DNA from: Planctomycetaceae bacterium
Lineage (GTDB): Bacteria; Planctomycetota; Planctomycetia; Pirellulales; Thermoguttaceae
Length of the DNA: 7,514 nucleotides
Direction: 5' to 3'
Assembly (NCBI GenBank): GCA_031256755.1
Contig: JAIRPZ010000259.1
Span: forward strand, 1 to 7,514
A program made the position numbers and the translations under genes. The first letter of the stretch is position 1. Every line of letters starts with the position of its first letter. Positions 1 to 5,912 of the stretch are shown here, piece by piece. The notes beneath the pieces were generated by a model. The model saw only the letters and a list, made by a program, of their open reading frames with translations. It did no database searches and had not been told where the DNA came from.

Positions 1-255
1 AACAGTGTACAGTGCAAATTCCCGCTAAAGCAATAGAGGCAGCAATATTCACAAGAAACGGATAATAAAAAACGGGAAGGAGATCAGCGCGAAGAATAAA
101 AGGAGTAAAAATTGGCAAAATGTTTATCAGAAAAAGAACACAGCGTAAATAAAGACGCTGTTCAGAAACATAACAGGCAGCAGCAATGCCGCCATAAGGA
201 GAAAAGGAATACTGATACACAGCAATATGATAGGAATGACGGTTTTTAAGGACAT
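1..255 (-). CDS. Possible membrane-protein frame, partial at left edge, frame uncertain
   Basis: I do not recognise this gene and am unsure it is one. Read leftward from an ATG at 255, a frame encodes 42 very hydrophobic residues (MSLKTVIPIILL...) and stops with TGA at 127-129. From about 130 to the left edge a different minus frame is open and also looks like membrane protein (LINILPIFTPFILRADLL...). That second frame is open rightward to an ATG at 382, with a GTG at 220. Two readings fit: one protein in the second frame, starting at GTG 220 or further right, or a protein starting at 255 whose frame shifts in the T5 run (A5 on the plus strand at 131-135). The stretch is about 39% GC and T-rich on this strand, which makes any frame look hydrophobic. 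A candidate promoter lies just upstream (292-321). No other gene is visible in 1-290. Confidence 0.3.
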
Positions 256-291
256 GGTTTTTTCTGTTATCCCGGGCAGCGACGGTTCTGC

Positions 292-321
292 ATAATGTGC
301 CGAAATTTCGGATTATGTCAA
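292..321 (-). promoter_or_regulatory. Candidate sigma70-type promoter, leftward
   Basis: On the minus strand a perfect -35 TTGACA (316-321) is followed, after 18 bases, by CATTAT (292-297), which matches the -10 consensus at four of six positions. Transcription would begin near 285, giving a leader of about 30 nt before the ATG at 255. That resembles the better promoter found for the DUF1015 gene. If this promoter is real, the divergent WD40 gene probably starts at 408 and not at 297 or 315. Confidence 0.4.
300..311. repeat. 12-bp perfect palindrome CCGAAATTTCGG
   Basis: A perfect inverted repeat, CCGAAATTTCGG, sits inside the spacer of the candidate leftward promoter, a usual place for a repressor operator. 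The repeat itself is certain. Its role as an operator is inferred. Confidence 0.5.
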
Positions 322-407
322 TTTTCCTGAATGGATCGCCGATAAGCGTAGAGGGCAAGCCGTTTATCCGCAGCAAAATCATTCGGTTCAACGGCACAAT
401 CAGCGGT

Positions 408-2729
408 ATGATCGACATTCTCACCCACAAGCAAATTTGCTGTGAACATTGCGGATTTGAGTTTCCGTTCACCGGATTCGTCAATGCTGATGCGGTTGTT
501 TGCCCGGTATGCGGTGTCGAAAGGCATGCCGCTGCACCGCACCGCCCGCCCGCTGCCGAACCTGCCGTCCCGCAGCAGATTTCTCCAGATGAATTCATCG
601 GCAAACGTGCGTCGACCGAAGAACCTGCCGAAAATACGCCCCCTTGTCCCGTTGAAGTTTGCCCGCTGCTGACGGACGACGAAACAGACAGTACCGCCCA
701 AAAAATTGCCGACAAAGTGGCAGAGCGGATTCAACTCCGGTTTCGGGCAGTACCGGGCGAAATACCGGAATATGCGGCTTTCCGCCGAAAAAAAATTCTG
801 ACCCGTACCATTACCGTCCAAATGACGATTCTCGCCGCCGCGTTTTTGTTTATGGTCAAACCGCTGCTGCTCCCGAAAGACACCATACCGGTACCGGAAT
901 TTCCGCAGATCGCCCGGCAACCGGCAGTCCAACCGGCTATTGCCAAACCGGAGCAATTCCCGCCGGAAACCCTGCCGGTTGTTTCGGCTGCGAAACCGAA
1001 TGCTTTGGAAACAGCGGCAAATGTTCCGTCATCTTTACCGGAAACACCGCCGCCGGAAGCCGTGCCGCCTCTGAATCATCCATCGCTGAATCCGCCGCTG
1101 CCGGTTCCTCTGATCAACACAGAACCGGCAGAGACCGTATGGATTCCGTCGCCGGAACCGCCGTTGCATCTGCCGTCTCCGAATCATATACCGGAACCGG
1201 TACCGCCGCCGCCGATTGACGAAACCGCCGTTGTTTCTCCGCCCCGGACATTATCGTCCAATACCGTTATTGCGCCGCCGGAGCCGGAACCGCCGCTTTC
1301 TCTTGCCGATGCGGAACAGCAACTTGAAAAAGCAGAAGCACTGGCAGAATCTGACCCGGAAACGGGTCTCCAAGAAATCATCGGTGCGGTGAAAATATAT
1401 CAGGAATTGGAACAGCCGCTGCCGGATTCACTCTACTGGCTTTTGGGCAGAATCCAGACGGCATTGTCGTGGGGAACACCGCTGACCGAAAATTCACCGG
1501 CCGTGACCGCGATGACATTGAGTGATGACAACCGCTGGCTTTTAGTCCAATTAAAAGACAAGACCGTTCATCTTTGGGATTTGAAAACGGCGGTAAACAA
1601 CGCCGCCGGAGATACGGAAGGCAAATGCGGCAGTTACCTCCTTGATTCGGGAACGGCGGAATATGTCAAATTTATTTTCACGCCGGATTTACGATGGATA
1701 TTCGGCGGGCAAAGCAACGGTACGATACGGATTTGGGATATGTCGCTGAAAAATCCGGCAGAATCGGTCGTCACTTTTGCCGAGCGGGTTCCCGGATTAC
1801 AGGATTTGCAACTCTCTCCCGACGGGCAGTGGCTTGCTGCTTACGGAAATAGTCCTTTTCCGATGCCGCTGGCGGAACACCGCTTATTGGAATCACCGCC
1901 GTCCGGGTTGCAGCAAGCCGCGTATCAATCTTCCCGCACATCACCGGTGAAAGAAACGCCGGTTTATCCCGTTTTGCTTTGGAATCTCCGCCAAATGGAA
2001 GACGGCATGCTTCCGGCAGCCGTACCGCTTTCTGCTTCGCAGCCGGCGCAGGTGATCCGTTTCAGTCCGGCATCCGAGTATTTGGCGGTCGGGCGAAAAG
2101 ATGCGGCTGCGGCAGTATATCCGCTGACAGTAAAAAAAGACCATACCGAAGCGATCATTTTGCGGGGACATCAACTAGCCGTTACACAAATAATCTTTGC
2201 CCCGGACAGTTCATGGATAGCCACCGGCAGCATGGATAATACGATCGGGCTTTGGGAATTAACGCCGGCAAAGAAATTGCCGGAGCCGGTGATGCTGCAT
2301 GGTCATCTCGGCTGGATCAGTACGCTTGCTGTCGATAAAACCGGCGAACATCTCTATTCGGGATGTTATGACCGGACAATTCGGGTTTGGCAATTGGAGA
2401 AAAACCGGATTGTTTCGGCATTGGATCATGAACCGGCAGTTTTGGAATTGAATACCGGAGTACCGGAATCCTTGTCGCTCACATCGGACGGAGGCAAACT
2501 GATTGTACTGGGGAATGACGGTTCGCTCGGCATTTATTCTGTTCCTTTGCTGCGGCAGCCGGAAGACCGGCGTAGTATTATTTTCCGTAACAGTAAACTT
2601 TCGATCCGTAAAAACGGAGTTGCCTCGGACGGTTCGCTGCTGATTTTTAGTTACGATAATTTAGCGGATCCGTCAGGCAGCGGTATCCGTCTCTGGCATT
2701 TGCACACGCCGGGACTTTTGAGACAATAA
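408..2729 (+). CDS. Zn-ribbon / single-TM / WD40 beta-propeller membrane protein
   Basis: From the ATG at 408 the product is 773 aa. A zinc ribbon comes first (two CxxC pairs, about residues 12-15 and 32-35). Then follow a hydrophilic region, one membrane segment (about 134-156) preceded by the basic FRRKKILTR, a Pro/Glu-rich linker (about 160-298), a short helical segment with LADAEQQLEKAEAL, and a WD40 propeller from about 365 to the end. Blade signatures include VHLWDL, IRIWDM, LLWNL, IGLWEL, IRVWQL and IRLWHL, giving seven or eight blades; the third carries an insertion of about 40 residues. The basic flank predicts the zinc ribbon inside the cytoplasm and the propeller outside. WD40 domains usually scaffold protein contacts; the partner is unknown. 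In-frame starts at 297 (GTG) and 315 (ATG) are alternatives. I prefer 408 because the zinc ribbon is then N-terminal, codons before it look atypical (ATA, GTA, GAG, AAG), and a divergent promoter overlaps 292-321. No start has a clear ribosome-binding site. Confidence 0.8.
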   Translation: MIDILTHKQICCEHCGFEFPFTGFVNADAVVCPVCGVERHAAAPHRPPAAEPAVPQQISPDEFIGKRASTEEPAENTPPCPVEVCPLLTDDETDSTAQKIADKVAERIQLRFRAVPGEIPEYAAFRRKKILTRTITVQMTILAAAFLFMVKPLLLPKDTIPVPEFPQIARQPAVQPAIAKPEQFPPETLPVVSAAKPNALETAANVPSSLPETPPPEAVPPLNHPSLNPPLPVPLINTEPAETVWIPSPEPPLHLPSPNHIPEPVPPPPIDETAVVSPPRTLSSNTVIAPPEPEPPLSLADAEQQLEKAEALAESDPETGLQEIIGAVKIYQELEQPLPDSLYWLLGRIQTALSWGTPLTENSPAVTAMTLSDDNRWLLVQLKDKTVHLWDLKTAVNNAAGDTEGKCGSYLLDSGTAEYVKFIFTPDLRWIFGGQSNGTIRIWDMSLKNPAESVVTFAERVPGLQDLQLSPDGQWLAAYGNSPFPMPLAEHRLLESPPSGLQQAAYQSSRTSPVKETPVYPVLLWNLRQMEDGMLPAAVPLSASQPAQVIRFSPASEYLAVGRKDAAAAVYPLTVKKDHTEAIILRGHQLAVTQIIFAPDSSWIATGSMDNTIGLWELTPAKKLPEPVMLHGHLGWISTLAVDKTGEHLYSGCYDRTIRVWQLEKNRIVSALDHEPAVLELNTGVPESLSLTSDGGKLIVLGNDGSLGIYSVPLLRQPEDRRSIIFRNSKLSIRKNGVASDGSLLIFSYDNLADPSGSGIRLWHLHTPGLLRQ
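885..1301 (+). repeat. Low-complexity Pro/Glu-rich coding region
   Basis: This part of the WD40 gene is built from recurring CCG, CCGGAA and CCGCCG units and encodes proline-rich spacer sequence with many PEP, PPLP and EPPL motifs. It is probably an extended linker that holds the propeller away from the membrane. Its biased composition keeps several other frames open, which explains the spurious overlapping reading frames here. Confidence 0.6.
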
Positions 2730-2760
2730 CGCCGGCAATATGGAATCCGTCTGCGGTCTT

Positions 2761-4080
2761 TCACCGCTCGTCAATCGGTACATAATTTTTGTGCATTTCC
2801 CCGACATAAAGCTGCCGCGGACGATTGATTTTTTGTAACGGATTATCATGCTGTTCTTTCCATTGAGCAATCCAGCCGGGCAGCCGTCCGAGCGCAAAAA
2901 TAACTGTAAACATGTTCGGAGGAATCCCTATCGCTCTCAGCAGAATGCCGCTGTAAAAATCAACATTCGGATAGAGTTGCCGGTCGATAAAATAAGAATC
3001 TTTCCGGGCAAGTTCTTCCAGTTTCCTCGCCACGTCCAGCAACGGATCACTCTCTTTCATCCGGGCAAAAACGCGATCGGCGGCGTTCCGCAGTATTTTG
3101 GCTCTGGGGTCATAATTTTTATAAACGCGGTGTCCGAAACCGAATAATTTGAACGGATTGTCTTTGTCTTTGGCGGCTTTGATGCAATCTTCCGGTGTCA
3201 TTCCTCCTTGGTAAATGGATTCGAGCATTTTCATGACTTCCACGTTGGCTCCGCCGTGCAGCGGACCCCACAGCGCACTGACACCGGCTGCACACGATGC
3301 AAAAAGATTGGCCCTCGCAGAACCGACTGTCCGCACCGTTGAGGTACTGCAATTCTGTTCGTGATCGGCATGCAGGATCAGCACAAGATTCATCGCATCT
3401 TCAACTTCCTCGCCGATAATGTACTGCTGATAAGGGATCGAAAACATCAGGTGCAGAAAGTTCGCACAATAACGCAGTGCCGGATCAGGATACGTAAAGG
3501 GCAAACCTTTTGAACGGCGGTAAGCATAAGCGGCAATTGTTCTTGCCTTACTGATCAGCCGTGTAGCGGCTTCGATAAACAGTTCTTCATCGTCCAGCGG
3601 TAAAAACTTTTCGTGATAACATGCGAGTTGGCTGAACATTGCGGCAAGAATTGCCATCGGCGGCGATTTCGGCGGCAAATCGCTGAATTGTTCCCGGAGT
3701 CCTTCGTGCAAAAGTTCATGACTGGTCAGGCGGTCGCGGAATTCACGAAGTTCCGCCCGCGTCGGCAAGACACCGAAGATCAAAAGCCAGGCGATTTCAA
3801 TAAAATTCGGCTGCGGACGATCGAACTGCTCAATGGGAATACCCCGATAGCGTAAAATGCCGTTGTTGCCGTCCACGTAGGTAATCGTACTCTGACATAC
3901 GCTCGTACTGTTCAGAGACGGATCAAACGTAGTGATGCCGTATTTATCGTATAGTTTGGAGACATCAACGGCTTTGTGACCATCCGCAGCGGTCAGAACA
4001 GGCAGTTCAATCTGTTTGCCGTCAATATGCAGAACGGCTTTCGGTACTTCATTGTTTATCGCATCATTCATATTTTCCAT
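2761..4080 (-). CDS. gltA: Citrate synthase, type II (GltA-like)
   Basis: This enzyme condenses oxaloacetate with acetyl-CoA to citrate, the entry step of the TCA cycle, in the cytoplasm. From ATG 4080 it is 439 aa, close to the ~430 aa of bacterial type II enzymes. The catalytic triad is visible: His275 (WGPLHGGAN), His317 (GFGHRVYKNYDPRA) and Asp374 (YPNVDFYSG), with the substrate-binding block HADHEQNCSTST at about 237-248. The N-terminal beta domain (ITTFDPSLNSTS..., then GILRYRGIPIEQ) is the hallmark of the gram-negative GltA type, which is typically hexameric and NADH-sensitive. The frame stays open to 4152, inside the upstream gene, but the extra 24 residues match nothing in the family. 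ATG 4071 (MNDAINNEV) is an alternative start. It lies 40 bp downstream of the DUF1015 gene, probably in one operon, and ends 31 bp from the convergent WD40 gene. Confidence 0.96.
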   Translation of the reverse strand: MENMNDAINNEVPKAVLHIDGKQIELPVLTAADGHKAVDVSKLYDKYGITTFDPSLNSTSVCQSTITYVDGNNGILRYRGIPIEQFDRPQPNFIEIAWLLIFGVLPTRAELREFRDRLTSHELLHEGLREQFSDLPPKSPPMAILAAMFSQLACYHEKFLPLDDEELFIEAATRLISKARTIAAYAYRRSKGLPFTYPDPALRYCANFLHLMFSIPYQQYIIGEEVEDAMNLVLILHADHEQNCSTSTVRTVGSARANLFASCAAGVSALWGPLHGGANVEVMKMLESIYQGGMTPEDCIKAAKDKDNPFKLFGFGHRVYKNYDPRAKILRNAADRVFARMKESDPLLDVARKLEELARKDSYFIDRQLYPNVDFYSGILLRAIGIPPNMFTVIFALGRLPGWIAQWKEQHDNPLQKINRPRQLYVGEMHKNYVPIDER

Positions 4081-4091
4081 TCTACCAAAGA

Positions 4092-4101
4092 GAAACGTTT
4101 C
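4092..4101. repeat. 10-bp palindrome GAAACGTTTC upstream of gltA
   Basis: A perfect palindrome, GAAACGTTTC, lies 11 bp before the preferred gltA start codon, in the short gap after the DUF1015 gene. It could be an operator or a small RNA hairpin. Function is inferred only from its position. Confidence 0.4.
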
Positions 4102-4121
4102 ATGCAAGGTTGACTTTGCAT
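4102..4121 (-). other. Intercistronic hairpin between the DUF1015 gene and gltA
   Basis: The inverted repeat ATGCAA ... TTGCAT begins at the last base of the DUF1015 stop codon. In the transcript it gives a 6-bp stem, extendable past one mismatch by a G-C pair, with a TCAA tetraloop. No U-run follows, so it is not a typical intrinsic terminator. A role in mRNA processing or in setting gltA expression is possible but unproven. Confidence 0.45.
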
Positions 4122-5428
4122 TATTCCAGCGGTTTGAACACAAAACCGGCAATCAGTTTCGGATAAAAATACGTACTTTTAGCAGGCATCCGGTCGCCGA
4201 GCAAACTTAACGTCTTAATGTGTTCCACCGTTGCCGGCATCACCAATGCCGCCAGCGAATAATCAGCACAGTTCAGTTCCGATACAACCTCGCTGACCAA
4301 ATGAACATACGCCGGTTTCGGATATTCCGGCGTTTCCAGAAGCGTTTCCACAATCAGCCGGTGCAGCAAACTCACACCCAATGCCCGCCATTCCGGGTGG
4401 TGATCCTCGGCAATTTCGTCCATTTTCGCTTTTCCTTCCGGCGTAAGCGAAGTCAGCGACCATTGATCATCTTTCGGCGTATAAAGTCCGATAGCATCCT
4501 GCCGGTTCTCCTGCACGATCCGCTGCCAAACAGCAGAAGCGTCCGCTTTCCCGCCGGCAACGGATTCCAATTTAACATACGGTCCTAATTTCCCGCCGAG
4601 TTCATGGCAGGTCAGTTTCGGCAGTCCGGTGAACAACCGGTGTGTCGGCATCACGATCAAACCGGGGTCTTCCATCGCAATGCAAACCATCAGCACATCA
4701 TTCGCCGGATGCTGCGATGTGAGCAAACCCATATCGTCTATCTGCATCCGGTAATTGCACGCAGTTTCGTACCGGTGATGTCCGTCCGCAATGAAAATCG
4801 GTTTCGGTGCCATCGCCGCAACGACTTGCCGGATCGTTTCTTCGTCTTCCACAACCCACATGTTGTGAATCACTCCGAGATGATCGGCTGCACTTGCTGA
4901 TTCCGTGTATTTGCCAAGCACCAGCGCATTTTCCAAAAGTGCCTGAACAGCATTTTCTTTATCGGGATAGAGTCCGAAGATTTGACTGAAATTCATTTTG
5001 CATGCCGTCGTGAGCATAAGACGGTCGAGTTTCGGTCCGCTCATGGTAATTTCGTGCGGATAGACCATTCCGTAACCGAATGGAACTGCCCGGCAGCCGC
5101 ACATAAACCCTTTGCGGACATACTTTTTTCCTTCCGCTTCATAGATTTGATGATAAACATAGAGAGCCGGTTTCGGTTCCTGCCGGAGGACATTGTTTTC
5201 TTTCCAAGCGGCAAGCGTTTTAGCGGTGCGGGTATAGCGGTTATCGGATTCGCTGTCATCGGGATACATTTTTTCGAGGATCAGCCGGACAACATTGTTC
5301 GGATGCCGCTGATAGAGTTCCTCTTGAAAGGAAGCGTCAATCACATCATACGGCGGAGCGACAACGTCATTGAGATGGACGATTTTTTCGGGGTTGTACC
5401 GGTATCCGGCAAAAGGAGTGATTTCCAT
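4121..5428 (-). CDS. DUF1015 (COG4198) family protein
   Basis: A 435-aa protein from ATG 5428, matching the family's usual length of just over 400 aa. Family hallmarks are present in order: VVAPPYDVI (about 24-30), the YPHE...GPK.DRL block (about 123-136), DGHHRYETA (about 215-223), and the C-terminal MPAKSTYFYPKL (about 414-425). There is no signal peptide or membrane segment, so it should be cytoplasmic. The biochemical function of DUF1015 is not established to my knowledge. The DGHHR motif recalls the DGHxR of ParB/sulfiredoxin-like serine kinases, but I only note the resemblance. A TTG start at 5440 (four residues longer) is possible. ATG 5428 is preferred because it gives the typical MEITPFAGYRYN start and sits about 30 nt after the predicted transcription start. 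No ribosome-binding site is visible. gltA follows 40 bp downstream in the same direction. Confidence 0.9.
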   Translation of the reverse strand: MEITPFAGYRYNPEKIVHLNDVVAPPYDVIDASFQEELYQRHPNNVVRLILEKMYPDDSESDNRYTRTAKTLAAWKENNVLRQEPKPALYVYHQIYEAEGKKYVRKGFMCGCRAVPFGYGMVYPHEITMSGPKLDRLMLTTACKMNFSQIFGLYPDKENAVQALLENALVLGKYTESASAADHLGVIHNMWVVEDEETIRQVVAAMAPKPIFIADGHHRYETACNYRMQIDDMGLLTSQHPANDVLMVCIAMEDPGLIVMPTHRLFTGLPKLTCHELGGKLGPYVKLESVAGGKADASAVWQRIVQENRQDAIGLYTPKDDQWSLTSLTPEGKAKMDEIAEDHHPEWRALGVSLLHRLIVETLLETPEYPKPAYVHLVSEVVSELNCADYSLAALVMPATVEHIKTLSLLGDRMPAKSTYFYPKLIAGFVFKPLE

Positions 5429-5464
5429 AGAATAGCACAATGAATTAAAATAAACCGGAAAAGT

Positions 5465-5493
5465 ATTATTGCCGATCCTTTGTGCCGGGTCAA
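5465..5493 (-). promoter_or_regulatory. Promoter of the DUF1015-gltA operon
   Basis: On the minus strand TTGACC (5488-5493), a 17-base spacer and AATAAT (5465-5470) match the sigma70 -35 and -10 boxes at five of six positions each. Transcription would start near 5458, about 30 nt before the ATG at 5428. Confidence 0.65.
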
Positions 5494-5504
5494 GCCGCAG
5501 GAAA

Positions 5505-5558
5505 TTTTTACCGGAATTTTTATTTTACCGTCCCCCCTTTTCATTCTTTTTTTACCGG
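5505..5558. repeat. Three direct repeats of TTTTACCG
   Basis: TTTTACCG occurs at 5506-5513, 5523-5530 and 5550-5557. The outer two extend to TTTTTACCGG. The last copy abuts the TATAAT box of the riboswitch promoter, and all three lie between the two divergent promoters. They could bind a regulator. The stretch is T-rich, so chance cannot be excluded. Confidence 0.35.
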
Positions 5559-5565
5559 TTATAAT
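5538..5565 (+). promoter_or_regulatory. Promoter of the cobalamin-riboswitch transcript
   Basis: A perfect -10 TATAAT (5560-5565) lies 16 bases after TTTTCA (5538-5543), which matches four of six -35 positions. Transcription would start near 5572, a few bases before the first strand of the riboswitch P1 helix. Confidence 0.65.
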
Positions 5566-5578
5566 CACCGCTGTGTTT

Positions 5579-5780
5579 GGTATCGGTGCTGTTTCCCAAT
5601 TCGTCGGGAAGCACCAACAGGGAATCCGGTGCGGAAGTTGTCTTATCGGACAATCTCCAATTCCAGAACGGTCCTCGCCGCTGTAATCGGCAAAACGGAC
5701 ATCCATTTCTCAAATGCCACTGATGCGAAAGTGTCGGGAAGGCAGGATGTTCGCCGAGAGTCAGAAGACCTACCGATGCC
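5579..5780 (+). promoter_or_regulatory. Cobalamin (vitamin B12) riboswitch aptamer
   Basis: All conserved blocks of the cobalamin riboswitch occur in order. P1 closes with 5579-5587 against 5772-5780 (nine pairs, one G-U). P2 is a hairpin of GTGC and TTCCC with GGGAA and GCAC (5586-5614). Then come GGGAATCCGGTG (5620-5631), a small arm TTGTC/GACAA (5638-5653), the core segment CCTCGCCGCTGTAATCGG (5673-5690), GCCACTG (5716-5722), GGGAAGG (5736-5742) and the 3' signature CCGAGAGTCAGAAGACCT (5754-5771). Such aptamers bind cobamides and usually switch the downstream gene off when B12 is plentiful. The next gene encodes the PEP-CTERM/DUF4465-like protein, 133 nt after the aptamer. The core has CCTCGC where CCCGC is usual, and AGAAGACC where AGGAGACC is common. 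I did not score it with a covariance model. Confidence 0.93.
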
Positions 5781-5790
5781 GCAAGATTAG

Positions 5791-5824
5791 AACGTTCCTT
5801 CGAGCGATGGACAAGGGGAACGTT
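5791..5824 (+). promoter_or_regulatory. Hairpin after the aptamer, candidate P13 of the riboswitch
   Basis: AACGTTCC (5791-5798) and GGAACGTT (5817-5824) form a perfect 8-bp stem 11 bases after the aptamer. The loop contains CGAG (5801-5804), complementary to CTCG (5674-5677) in the aptamer core loop. This matches the place and logic of the L5-L13 kissing loop of cobalamin riboswitches. No U-run follows, so it is not an intrinsic terminator. The pairing is inferred by eye. Confidence 0.55.
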
Positions 5825-5862
5825 AAATTGACCGGTAATTTTCTGCTTCTGCGCGGTGTGTT

Positions 5863-5885
5863 TCTGCGCAGTGATAGTGCGCAGA
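5863..5885 (+). promoter_or_regulatory. 8-bp hairpin in the leader, candidate expression platform
   Basis: TCTGCGCA (5863-5870) and TGCGCAGA (5878-5885) form a perfect stem with a 7-base loop, ending 27 bases before the ATG at 5913. A second copy of CTGCGC at 5849-5854 can pair with the same 3' strand (5879-5884), so two mutually exclusive structures are possible. No Shine-Dalgarno sequence is visible before the start codon, so how the switch would control translation is unclear. Confidence 0.45.
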
Positions 5886-5912
5886 CGTTGCCGGCGAACC
5901 AATTTTATTTCC

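Noticed and set aside
318..956. 212-aa minus-strand open frame opposite the WD40 gene
   Set aside because: It lies antisense to the clearly coding zinc ribbon and linker, has no recognisable domain, and is explained by the biased composition of the opposite strand.
659..1219. 186-aa plus-strand frame in the Pro-rich region
   Set aside because: An alternative frame of low-complexity CCG/GAA-rich sequence, rich in Gly, Ala, Thr and Ser, without any domain.
2753..2767. Small hairpin GCGGT-ctttc-ACCGC between the WD40 gene and gltA as a terminator
   Set aside because: Only five base pairs, overlapping the gltA stop codon, with no U-run on either strand.
4081..4152. N-terminal extension of citrate synthase to 4152
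   Set aside because: It would overlap the DUF1015 gene and adds 24 residues not typical of the family.
2848..5443. Plus-strand frames opposite gltA and the DUF1015 gene
   Set aside because: All are antisense to two well-supported genes and show no domain signatures.
5480..5790. Short plus-strand frames of 68 and 102 aa across 5480-5790
   Set aside because: They run through the promoter and the riboswitch aptamer, whose conserved RNA blocks explain the sequence.
5856..5912. N-terminal extension of the PEP-CTERM gene by 19 residues
   Set aside because: The extension crosses the leader hairpin and would put basic and Cys-rich residues before a normal signal peptide that starts at 5913.
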